Assembly: GCA_030062745.1 (NCBI GenBank)
Contig: CP099848.1
Span: 21,377,081-21,441,080 of the forward strand
From: Capitulum mitella
Lineage: Eukaryota > Arthropoda > Thecostraca > Pollicipedomorpha > Pollicipedidae
Direction: 5' to 3'
DNA: 64,000 nucleotides
Both the position numbers and the translations under genes were made by a program. The notes beneath the pieces are model-generated. The model saw nothing but the letters and a program-made list of their open reading frames with translations. It made no database searches and had not been told where the DNA came from. Positions 46,801 to 52,989 of the stretch are shown here, piece after piece. The first letter of the stretch is position 1. Each line of letters begins with the position of its first letter.

Positions 46801-48876
46801 TCATCGTTTATTGATATAGATGCCACGTATCCATCTAGCGCAGCGGCGTCCCATCTGGTAATTACATGGTCGGAATGACAGCAGTGGCTTTGTGTGACGC
46901 AACTGACTTCAGGGCCGGGCACCTGGCACGCTGCATATTGCATGGCGACGGCTGCAGATCGGGTATGGGGTGTCGGTGCGACGGGAAGCATCGGCCGGGA
47001 CATTTCTGCGTGACGTCGCTGCCACTCCCAGGTGGTCGGCTGATGTCACGGCTCTGTCCACGACTCATGCCTCATACATCGCTGATGTATGATGTATGCG
47101 GGCCGTCCCTCCCCCCCCCCCCCCTCTGGTGGTGGACCGCCTCGGCCGGTAGTTGCATTGTTTTCTTTGATTATTTGATTCTTTGATTCAGGTGCCCCAA
47201 CTGCCTCTGGCTATGGACGAGGAGTGCAAGGATCTGGAGAACCGAGCTACGAAGCTGCAGTGGGTGAGTCTGCCTCGGTTTGTTTACAGCTACGCAGAAT
47301 AACGGTGAATGAGCTTAGCTTGAACAGCTTAGAGATGGAACAATAGCTATTAGATTGCGTCCTTTCTTTTGTCCTTTTATATTATTGAGTCCTATATAAA
47401 GGCGAGGAGGTGTCCAATGCACTATGTGTGGATTTAGGAAGCTGTGCATTATCAGAGTACGTATTTCGTAAACGTGGGAGCCACGAAAATCCACGAAGGC
47501 CTCAGAGTTGCGGAAGCTGTCGGGGAATCGCCCTGCCTCGGGCGGTCCATTCGGGCTCCCATTCGGCTCCTGTCCAGGGCGTACTGACGCTGCGCTCTGC
47601 TGTGACTGAGCAGCTCTGACGGCCGCTGTCCCGGCAGGAGCTGATGGAGCACGAGTGTCACCCGCCGGTGCCGGACCTGCGCCGGCCCTGCTGGCGCGCC
47701 GAGTACGCCGCCGCCTGCGCGCGCGCCGCCACCCGGCTGCGCGCGCTGGACGCGGCGCGGCAACAGCTGCGGGACGACGTGGCCCGATACGTGGCGCGGC
47801 GCCGGGCCGGAGGAGCGGCCCCCGCAGACTTCGGCCTCTTCCCCTCGGACCCTGTAGCCCAGGTGAGGGGAACTGAGGTCTCGTCTCCTCGGATCCTGTA
47901 GCCCAGGTGAGTGAGAGCCGAGGCTCGGACCCTGTAGCCCAGGTGAGAGGGAACTGAATCCCCTTCCTCTCGGACCCTGAAACCCAGGTGAGTGAGAACC
48001 GAGGCTCGGACCCGGTAGCCCAGGTGAGGGGAACTGAATCCCCTTCCTCTCGGACCCTGTAGCCCAGGTGAGTGAGAACCGAAGTCTGGTCCTCGGACGA
48101 TGTGGCCCAAATGAGGGGGAACTTCGACATCTTCCCGTCAGACGGTGCAGTCCAGGTGAGGTGGACGGCGGTAGCCTGGTTTGCCCATTAGCGGCCGGGG
48201 AGCTGTCTCCGGTGTCCGCGCGGTCGTCGGAATCGTCTGCAGGACTGCGTCTTGTCGCGCTGGACGCCGTCGAAGTAGGTCAGCCAAGAGTATCTCGCTG
48301 TGACGTTGTTCTGGGTGTGGCTGGTTTGTGGACGGTTTTGCGTCCATTGGTCAGTTCCGCTGAAATGATTGATGCCTGCTATTGAATCCGTTCTGCTACT
48401 GTCTGCTTCCGATGGATTTGTGTGATTATCATAGTGCTGTATTCAGATTGTAACGGAACCTGGAAAACTGTGTAAGGTCGCCACTTAACTGCGCGACGGG
48501 GGTTTATTATATTTTTCCACTTCAAAGGTCAGACGACGTCGGAGAAGTGGATCTGGCCAGACATCTGTGCAGTTCCCGTTTCCTTCTCATAGAAGAACGG
48601 ACATGGCTGGCAGCTGTGTGCTGCGCGTGCCCCGGGACAACCTCGGGTGCTACCGTGCGCCTGTTGTCGTTTCTCCGCGTGTGACCGCGTCTGACCTGGT
48701 TGGGCCGGGTGAATGACGGCGGGCCTCTGCCGCAGACGCTCTCCTGTGGCGCCGACCTGGTGGTGGGCCGCGTGACGCTGCCGGGCGCCGTCGGCCCGGC
48801 CGTGCCGCTGGATGTCACCCCGGCCGACGTGCAGCGGATCCACGACAGCCTGGTCTCGCTGATCGCCGCCGTCTGA
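25724..48876 (+). CDS. DCTN1: Dynactin subunit 1 (p150 Glued), 23 coding exons
   Basis: Largest subunit of dynactin, which links dynein to cargo and holds the motor on microtubules. Spliced exons (listed separately) give about 1235 residues, close to the usual ~1280. From the N terminus these are CAP-Gly (about 10-75), a basic Ser/Pro/Ala-rich linker (about 80-190), coiled coil 1 (about 191-535), the conserved dynactin domain (about 538-800), coiled coil 2 (about 895-1030) and a C-terminal cargo-binding part ending SLIAAV. Every exon junction I mapped keeps the frame except inside exon 8, where one extra base breaks it. All introns are GT-AG. The ATG at 25724 sits in a good context (GCGCCATGG) and starts directly before the CAP-Gly fold. 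AATAAA at 49369 is a likely polyadenylation signal. Introns 2 to 5 are large and repeat-rich; later ones are short and often minisatellite-filled. Confidence 0.95.
26367..26482 (+). CDS. DCTN1: DCTN1 exon 2: end of CAP-Gly
   Basis: Enters in phase 0 after CCGTCAG and leaves in phase 2 at CG|GTAGGT. The start [14 protein letters not shown] completes the CAP-Gly domain; a Ser/Pro/Lys linker follows. Confidence 0.93.
26523..26668. repeat. Two-copy ~73-bp tandem repeat in DCTN1 intron 2
   Basis: Unit starts GTGGGACCCC and contains CTCGTGTCCCGAGGCCGGAG and GGACTGAAAGCCTG. It begins 40 bases after the exon 2 donor. Confidence 0.85.
27428..27562 (+). CDS. DCTN1: Candidate DCTN1 alternative exon (basic linker)
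   Basis: Open for 45 codons between GTGCCAG and AA|GTAGGC. It enters and leaves in phase 2, exactly the phase needed between exons 2 and 3, so it can be included or skipped. The predicted peptide is rich in Arg, Ser, Ala and Pro, like the p150 linker that is alternatively spliced in other animals. An in-frame TAG follows immediately after the splice point. The donor is weak. Confidence 0.4.
28363..28558. repeat. Degenerate CTGTGCCG / TGTCGG minisatellite in intron 2
   Basis: Repeated words such as CGGCCTGCTGTGTCG and GTGCCGTCGCTG. Ends about 50 bases before the candidate microexon at 28612. Confidence 0.7.
28612..28641 (+). CDS. DCTN1: Candidate DCTN1 30-nt microexon
   Basis: Strong acceptor CCGTTTCTTGCAG and donor AAG|GTAGGC flank 30 bases that enter and leave in phase 2. 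Skipping or inclusion therefore both keep the frame. The encoded residues would be basic (…RRE…). DCTN1 in other animals has short alternative exons in this same basic region. Confidence 0.42.
30496..30670. repeat. TGTCCG-rich minisatellite ahead of DCTN1 exon 3
   Basis: Irregular repeats of GCTGTCCGG, CTGTCCGC and CGGTGTGTCC running up to the exon 3 acceptor. Confidence 0.7.
30678..30873 (+). CDS. DCTN1: DCTN1 exon 3: basic Ser/Pro linker
   Basis: Acceptor CGCCGCAG, donor GTCGAG|GTGAGT. Enters in phase 2 and leaves in phase 0. Rich in Ser, Pro, Lys and Arg with no Cys, as expected of the microtubule-touching basic linker. Confidence 0.88.
30996..32205 (+). mobile_element. TTAA-flanked composite element, copy 1 (DCTN1 intron 3)
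   Basis: 1210 bp between two TTAA tetramers (30992-30995 and 32206-32209). Termini are ACCGTATTCCCGG and CCGGGAATAGGGT in inverse, with a second inner GGCGGATT(C)CGCC palindromic zone. A TTAA duplication fits piggyBac- or Kolobok-type transposases; no transposase is encoded, so it is non-autonomous. Nested inside (about 31479-32054) is a further inverted-repeat unit starting GGCGGTGCCAGG and ending CCTGGCTCCGCCCC. The same composite occurs inverted at 61132-62335. Confidence 0.85.
31479..32054. mobile_element. Nested inverted-terminal unit inside the TTAA element
   Basis: Starts AGGCGGTGCCAGGGACATAA and ends TGCCTGGCTCCGCCCCTGA. Its ends are inverse matches to each other and it carries conserved tracts containing GACCTTGACC-like words. 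The matching unit at about 61283-61858 shows that it was already present before the composite spread. Confidence 0.65.
32483..32639 (+). CDS. DCTN1: DCTN1 exon 4: linker end and start of coiled coil 1
   Basis: Acceptor CCGTTTCGCAG, donor AAAG|GTGCGG. Phase 0 in, phase 1 out. Ala/Pro-rich start, then heptads such as [19 protein letters not shown]. Confidence 0.92.
33298..33416 (+). CDS. DCTN1: DCTN1 exon 5: coiled coil 1
   Basis: Acceptor GCGGTTACAG, donor AAGGAG|GTAGGC. Phase 1 in, phase 0 out. Contains [20 protein letters not shown], closely like animal p150. Confidence 0.94.
34136..34579 (-). pseudogene. Transposon-derived protein fragment, left half of fold-back element
   Basis: 147-codon remnant with motifs [40 protein letters not shown] and [16 protein letters not shown]. 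The AERGV...DDEEQ...LL...H pattern is, from memory, typical of the C terminus of unnamed arthropod transposon ORFs. It has no upstream catalytic part here. Confidence 0.6.
34651..35262 (+). pseudogene. Transposon-derived protein fragment, right half of fold-back element
   Basis: Inverse counterpart of 34136-34579, with the same VSDDEKAVM and [20 protein letters not shown] stretch. It is broken by a stop after LLHMDASQ and by frame changes before the AERGV and VEAHWQKI stretches. Confidence 0.6.
36604..36729 (+). CDS. DCTN1: DCTN1 exon 6: coiled coil 1
   Basis: 42 codons in phase 0, from CGCTCCAG to GAGAAG|GTACGG. Contains [15 protein letters not shown], matching the conserved EMATLDKEMAEE stretch of p150. 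Confidence 0.94.
37272..37453 (+). CDS. DCTN1: DCTN1 exon 7: coiled coil 1
   Basis: Acceptor TTGGCCGGCAG, donor ATCAA|GTGGGT. Phase 0 in, phase 2 out. Contains [14 protein letters not shown] and [18 protein letters not shown], conserved p150 landmarks. Confidence 0.94.
37745..38015. repeat. 25-bp minisatellite in DCTN1 intron 7
   Basis: About ten copies of a unit TTCCCCGTGCTCTGGTGTTGGTCTG-like (25 bp), ending about 25 bases before the exon 8 acceptor. It keeps one frame open, which creates a spurious 241-codon ORF. Confidence 0.92.
38045..38205 (+). CDS. DCTN1: DCTN1 exon 8: coiled coil 1, with 1-base frameshift
   Basis: Acceptor TCGGCCGCAG, donor GAACAG|GTGCGA. It starts in phase 2 with [15 protein letters not shown]. 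From about 38133-38140 (GTGGCGGG) the expected coil sequence ([16 protein letters not shown]…) continues in another frame, so the exon is one base too long for the phase-0 join to exon 9. Assembly error, polymorphism or a real defect. Confidence 0.88.
38504..38710 (+). CDS. DCTN1: DCTN1 exon 9: end of coiled coil 1
   Basis: 69 codons in phase 0. Starts [14 protein letters not shown], a signature identical or nearly identical across animals. Acceptor TGCGCCAG, donor AGGCAG|GTGGGT. Confidence 0.96.
39268..39394. repeat. GACCTGAGCTGA-type minisatellite in DCTN1 intron 9
   Basis: Roughly seven degenerate copies of a ~20-bp GTGACCTGRGCTGACTT unit, stopping about 15 bases before the exon 10 AG. 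Confidence 0.85.
39409..39582 (+). CDS. DCTN1: DCTN1 exon 10: approach to the dynactin domain
   Basis: 58 codons in phase 0, from GTCTGCAG to TTCAAG|GTGGGT. Contains [21 protein letters not shown], ending PAEKIDFK. Confidence 0.95.
39933..40065 (+). CDS. DCTN1: DCTN1 exon 11: start of dynactin domain
   Basis: Acceptor CTGCCGTAG, donor GGAG|GTGAGT. Phase 0 in, phase 1 out. Contains [16 protein letters not shown], among the best-conserved parts of p150. Confidence 0.96.
40550..40990. repeat. 61-bp minisatellite in DCTN1 intron 11
   Basis: About seven copies of a 61-bp unit starting CTGATGCGGGCTATCTGTCC, with few differences between copies. Ends about 80 bases before exon 12. Confidence 0.95.
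41073..41263 (+). CDS. DCTN1: DCTN1 exon 12: dynactin domain
   Basis: Phase 1 in, phase 0 out. Acceptor CTCCGTCAG, donor CTGCAG|GTGCGC. Contains [20 protein letters not shown] and [12 protein letters not shown]. Confidence 0.95.
41714..41851 (+). CDS. DCTN1: DCTN1 exon 13: dynactin domain
   Basis: 46 codons in phase 0. Contains [21 protein letters not shown]. Acceptor GCTCGGCAG, donor GACCAG|GTGATT. Confidence 0.94.
42330..42503 (+). CDS. DCTN1: DCTN1 exon 14: dynactin domain
   Basis: 58 codons in phase 0, from CCGACACAG to CTGAAG|GTGAGG. Contains [18 protein letters not shown]. Confidence 0.93.
42600..42880. repeat. TGACCGTT/TGACTG minisatellite in DCTN1 intron 14
   Basis: Irregular ~10-bp repeats of GACCGTTTGACC, TGACTGTTC and similar, ending at the exon 15 acceptor. 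Confidence 0.8.
42888..43028 (+). CDS. DCTN1: DCTN1 exon 15: end of dynactin domain
   Basis: 47 codons in phase 0, from TGCGGCAG to GCCGAG|GTAGGA. Contains [14 protein letters not shown], like the KKIRRRMP stretch of p150. Confidence 0.92.
43395..43770. repeat. GTCCGGTCCGG minisatellite in DCTN1 intron 15
   Basis: Arrays of GGTCCGGTCC and a longer ~45-bp unit CAGTCCGGTTGTCCGATCCAG-like, repeated three to four times, ending next to the exon 16 acceptor. Confidence 0.88.
43778..43880 (+). CDS. DCTN1: DCTN1 exon 16
   Basis: Acceptor TGTGCCGCAG, donor CCAG|GTGGGC. Phase 0 in, phase 1 out. Contains [15 protein letters not shown], matching the region after the dynactin domain. Confidence 0.9.
44415..44608 (+). 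CDS. DCTN1: DCTN1 exon 17
   Basis: Phase 1 in, phase 0 out. Acceptor CCGCCGCCAG, donor GAGCAG|GTGAGG. Contains [14 protein letters not shown], like the MQEGEYD motif of p150. Confidence 0.92.
44988..45215 (+). CDS. DCTN1: DCTN1 exon 18: coiled coil 2
   Basis: 76 codons in phase 0. Contains [20 protein letters not shown] and [13 protein letters not shown], near-identical to animal p150 coiled coil 2, the Arp1-facing and cargo-facing segment. Acceptor TGGTGCGCAG, donor TTGCAG|GTGAGG. Confidence 0.96.
45357..45537 (+). CDS. DCTN1: DCTN1 exon 19: coiled coil 2
   Basis: Phase 0 in, phase 1 out at GGCT|GTGAGT. Contains [20 protein letters not shown] and the conserved KALIEGL. Confidence 0.95.
45946..46124 (+). 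CDS. DCTN1: DCTN1 exon 20
   Basis: Phase 1 in, phase 0 out. Acceptor GCCGGCAG, donor CTCAAG|GTACGG. Contains [18 protein letters not shown], matching VKDSPLLLQQI of p150. Confidence 0.93.
47192..47263 (+). CDS. DCTN1: DCTN1 exon 21 (24 codons)
   Basis: Acceptor TTTGATTCAG, donor CAGTGG|GTGAGT, phase 0 both sides. Short linker exon containing [15 protein letters not shown]. Confidence is lower than for its neighbours because the region is poorly conserved. Confidence 0.75.
47638..47862 (+). CDS. DCTN1: DCTN1 exon 22
   Basis: 75 codons in phase 0, acceptor GTCCCGGCAG. Arg/Ala-rich helix, then [13 protein letters not shown], which corresponds to the TDFATFPSSAF motif of p150. The donor CAG|GTGAGG is the first of a tandem array of similar donors. 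Confidence 0.88.
47863..48165 (+). repeat. Tandem array of copied 5' splice sites after DCTN1 exon 22
   Basis: The last ~18 exon bases plus donor (TCGGACCCTGTAGCCCAG|GTGAG) recur downstream. GT dinucleotides follow CAG at 47863, 47907, 47943, 47988, 48024, 48068 and 48156, plus a degraded copy (CCCAAATGAG) near 48111. Spacing alternates about 44 and 36 bases, so the array is partly an ~80-bp higher-order repeat. The last unit decodes as [12 protein letters not shown], a diverged copy of the exon end [12 protein letters not shown]. Confidence 0.9.
48736..48876 (+). CDS. DCTN1: DCTN1 exon 23: C terminus
   Basis: 46 codons plus TGA, acceptor CTGCCGCAG. Starts [15 protein letters not shown] and ends [14 protein letters not shown], aligning with the VTFSCAAG…HQLHSRLIS end of p150. 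Confidence 0.92.
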   Translation, partial: TLSCGADLVVGRVTLPGAVGPAVPLDVTPADVQRIHDSLVSLIAAV

Positions 48877-48910
48877 GCCCGACGCCAGACACGGGCCGGG
48901 CGGCCGGCGG

Positions 48911-48956
48911 GCAGCGCATCCACGATAGCCTGGTCTCGCTGATCGCCGCCGTCTGA
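48911..48956 (+). repeat. Duplicate of the last 46 coding bases of DCTN1 in its 3' UTR
   Basis: 48831-48876 is repeated 80 bases downstream with two substitutions, including the TGA stop. It lies after the real stop, so it is untranslated. Confidence 0.95.
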
Positions 48957-49368
48957 GACCGCCCGACTGGGCGGGCGGGCGGGCGGTGCCCGGCAGCCGC
49001 TCCGAGCCGCGGTCTGGGCTTAAGGTGGCAGTTTTAGTGCGGCTAGTACACCGGACTCCCCCTGCTGATTGCCTTCCGCCAGTCTCTGTTTTGCCGAGTG
49101 ACGGGACGTCCGCCCTGTTGTGTTGATGGGAACTGTGGGGCTTTCCCGTGAAGTGCACTGTGATCGGCCTGGTGGTCTTAGGTGACTTTCGGAGGCAGCT
49201 CCTACTGGCAGTAAAACCCTCTGTCTGCTGTCTTTGTATAGCGTAGTCGGATCGGGGAACGATTGGGGGATTGTTGATGTCTAACGGGACTAAGATAGTC
49301 ATCTGGCGAAGAAAGTCAAACGAAAGATGGCTTGGTGAGAACTTCCTTTTGTGCACGTACGCTTGCTT

Positions 49369-49374
49369 AATAAA
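49369..49374 (+). terminator. Candidate DCTN1 polyadenylation signal
   Basis: AATAAA about 490 bases after the stop codon, followed by a TTATTTATTG run. It is the first AATAAA after the stop that I found. Confidence 0.5.
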
Positions 49375-49399
49375 CTTATTTATTGAAGGTTTGCTCTCT

Positions 49400-50324
49400 G
49401 GCATGAGACGCAAATTGATGGAAGCCAACAACCAGTGTTTCCAACAAAATGTTCAGATATGTAGGGGATTTTTCGTGGCTCCGAATGCAAGATAAGGAAT
49501 TTTTCCATGCCACCGAGCGACGGTGGAGCAAGGTTTGTAAGGAACACGTCCGGAAAAGATGTCCTTACCCCGCCCAAGGAGACCCGAAGAATTCTTTATC
49601 TTCTAATAAGAGGCTGACTGATGGGTCTCCACCATTTGTATAAGCTAGCACATCAGGCACTTTTCCAACTACAGCATCAGTAAATCGCGTCTGCATTGCA
49701 CAAATCAGCATCAGCTTTCTTGTATAATTAGATCATACTCTGAACTATTGACTAGAACCCACGCAATAAAACTAACCGAACATATTTAACTGCGACATCA
49801 AATTTGTCTCAAAATTCACCTGATGTTATTTCGAATCACAGAGTGATGCAAAGATACAGATATTCCTGCAATGGTCATTCAATGGCAAATCAACCTCCAG
49901 GGAGATACGAGGATCGAAAAATTCGATCTTCGATATTTTTCATAAGGTATTACCCAAAAGTGCGCTCGGGATTAGCTGAATCCGAATGCTGAAATAAGGT
50001 AACCGTTGCCGCACGAATAGCGAGGAAGATAAACTGGAATAAAAAGGTACGAATGAAAACATGTCAAAAGTTTGATCATGTCTCGCAACGTCATAGTTAC
50101 TCAGGTCTTGAACTCGTTAACGATTTGTACCAGCTTGCTTACCTCTACCACATGTCACTTGTGGGAGAACTAAAGAGCTGAAGATGGCGTAAATATGGTG
50201 TTCCATGGACACCTTAGAAACTGCAGCGCATTTTTCGGATTACCATTGGGAATTTCGATTACCTGTGCGCTGGGTTCGCTAGTGCCATTCGCTGCGAACG
50301 AACGATTAGGCGTGGAGCTCAGTG
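49400..50324. other. No gene recognised
   Basis: Ordinary AT-rich sequence after the probable 3' end of DCTN1. No ORF above 75 codons has a recognisable domain. Confidence 0.4.
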
Positions 50325-50482
50325 AGGGGCGGAGCCAAGATTTTCTTAAGGGGGCTGGGCCCGGAGCCAAGCGTGAACTGAAATCATACGAAAACCGCAA
50401 GCCGGGAGGACGATGTGCAATGGTTTTCACAAAAATGCGGACCTGAGGGAGTCCAGGCCCCCGACCCCCTCTGGCTGCGTCT
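50325..50482 (+). mobile_element. Small MITE-like element, copy B
   Basis: Starts GAGGGGCGGAGCCAAGATTTTC and ends CTCTGGCTGCGTC, with the shared interior CATACGAAAACCGCAAG and GACGATGTGCAATGG. Same orientation as copies A and C. Confidence 0.7.
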
Positions 50483-51311
50483 GTGTGCTCATTTGTTCAG
50501 TGTAGAGGAATCTCTGTGTGATGAAATAAGGGGACAGACCCTCATTACAAGTTTCACGCTGTTGTGCTTGGACGTTTTTTTATGGAGGCAGGGGTCAAAA
50601 TTAGGCTTAGCAAGTCCAAAATGGTCTTCATAGGTTCCTGTGTTATAGGCATAATTATGAAATAAACAACATTATGCCGGAAGAAGCTTGGATTTACGAA
50701 GCTACGGTCTGGGATATGCATTTTAACATGGACTTGAGACGGATTAGAGTTGATGACGATATATGTATTGTGTGTAAACGCAAGTTTCTCCCGACATGAA
50801 GAATGTTGCTTATTTCAAAATCATGTCAACATTTACATGTGCTGTAGCATTTGGCAATTTCTCACTATGCAGCCTTGAATGAGTGGCGTCGTAATCGCTA
50901 ATCCACTCAACACGACGCAGCTTTATCATAACACTCTGGCGATGTTACTCGCATAGCCTGATACCCAACAGTTATGAATACATCGGATTCAAACAACATT
51001 TTAGATTTAGAACTGCCGTTGATACGTAAGCAGCAATACATATCTCGAGGCAGAGTGAACGCGCAATATCCAGAGCCTTCAGACGTGCCGCGGCATTACG
51101 ACATTTCAACAGTCATCGTGTAAGGATGGTTCCGTGTCCGTGGTCTCCATCGTTTCCTCATGTGATGCAACATTATTCCTCTCACGAGGGGGCGTGCCGT
51201 GACGGAGCTATTTCTCACGCACCGCGACCCCTTGGAACAGCCGCGGTCAACCCCGAGTCACCTTCCGACACAGCGTGACGCGCAGTGGCCGCCGGAAATG
51301 CCGTGACGACG

Positions 51312-51330
51312 ACTTCCGGCGGTGACGTCA
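51312..51330. promoter_or_regulatory. ETS-like and full CRE motifs side by side
   Basis: ACTTCCGG (51312-51319) followed by the full palindromic CRE TGACGTCA (51323-51330) inside a GC-rich island (51220-51500). This pair is frequent at animal core promoters. No downstream exon could be identified. Confidence 0.3.
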
Positions 51331-51686
51331 GAGAACGCCCTCCCGGCTAATTGAGCCGCAGCGTCCCGCTATCGGTCAGTGTTTGTGCTCCGGTGTCTCG
51401 CTCGCTGGTGATTGCGTTGGCCGTGATTGGGTGGCAGTTTTGGTCGGCGTTCTCTCATCCGGAGATGACTGGGACCGGCTCATTAACCTGGCTCTCCTCA
51501 CACCGAGCGACAGAGCGAGGCGGGAAACCTGACGCCCGTTTCTTAACGTCGGATCGTCTCGTCTTTTGCAGAAGAGAGAAAGAGGCTCACTGTAGAATGC
51601 CTGCAAAGTTGGCAGGGTCAGAGCTATTTTTATAAAATGTCACAATGGAGCTAGTTTTAACATTATCCGAAGTTAGTAAGGCCAAC

Positions 51687-51868
51687 CAGGGGCGCAGCCA
51701 GGATTTTCTTAAAGGGGGGTACCGGAGCTCAGTGTTAAATGAAATACGCAAACCGCCTGGGAATACGCAAATCGCTGGGAAGACGATGTGCAATGGTTTC
51801 GCAAAAATGCGGGCCTAAGGACGGGGGCCCCGGCCCCTCCTTCCCCCCCCCCCCGCTTGGCTGCGCCG
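51687..51868 (+). mobile_element. Small MITE-like element, copy C
   Basis: Starts CAGGGGCGCAGCCAGGATTTTC and ends CTTGGCTGCGCCGG. It carries an internal duplication of the AATACGCAAAxCGC stretch and a C13 run. Confidence 0.72.
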
Positions 51869-52573
51869 GTGGGACCAACCAACGTCCTACCTGCGCAACG
51901 GATTGCTAACCACACGACAAGGGACCTCACGCATTGGACTAGGCGAGTCTTGATCCGCGCAACAGATTTTGCGGAAAGATAAATCTGCTTGGCAAAAGAA
52001 GATTGCAAACACCTAGATACATCTGTCGTGTCAGTTATTAACATGTAAACGTTATCCATAATTATTCCATAGGAACCTCATGCGTAACTGCATCAAATGG
52101 ATGGATGCCTCATGAGTCATGAATAGCGTATATTAGCTCGTAAATAGTGCAAAATGGTTACTTTGTGGCAATGCATGTCTGGTTTTGTTGCATTCATGCA
52201 CAAAACATATTTTGTAATATTACCAGTGGCATGATTCCGCATTAGATTTGTCAACGTTGCGTTCATGCGGTAGAGCAAAAAGCCCAAAAAGTTAACCAGG
52301 CCGCGTTAATCATGTGGTAGATTACAGAGTAACTGTTTAAATGCAGCGCCGTTGACGTTAAGTCAAAGCCCACACAGTTCGAAGGTAACTAACGCTGTCC
52401 CTCAACTCCCTCCCAGCTGTTCCTATCCCCAGAAGCAGACCTAGCCCTGGACTTTTAGAAGGGAGCAAATGGGGAGAAGGAAAGAGAAAAGAAGAGAGAT
52501 AGACAGACATACAGACAGACATAAAGATGGAGGGAAAGGGAGGGTCAGAGATGTTCGTATTGCATCATTATCC

Positions 52574-52720
52574 AAGGGCGTAGCCAGGATTCTGTCCGGG
52601 GGAGGGGGGGCAAATCGGATCAAGGGGGCCCGCGTAACCAATGGGGGTCTTCGCCACGGGCGCATCGGGATTTCGCCAAGGCGGAGGGAGGGGGCGGAGA
52701 CGAATGGCCAGCGCGGGGCC
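52574..52720 (+). mobile_element. MITE-like start only, copy D
   Basis: AAGGGCGTAGCCAGGATTCTGTCC resembles the left end of copies A-C, but the interior differs and the right end is not clear. The end coordinate is approximate. Confidence 0.4.
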
Positions 52721-52989
52721 CCCATTTTTTGCCCTTCAGATGCGAGAAATGACGTAATATTGGTTTTTTACCACGTAAAATAACCGAAAAAATCAAACAC
52801 GTCACCTTATTTCAGAAAATTCTGCGTTTCGTTCCCGAACAAAGTGGCCAAAATATGACAAAAACGGCGAGATTTGAGGCGGTTCCGTCCCTACCTTCTT
52901 TTGAAATATCGTGTCTGTATCAGGTTCAGGAGCCCGTCTGTCCCCTCCCTCATCCCATAGCTTCTGGTGATTTTTTTGTCAGTTTAATT

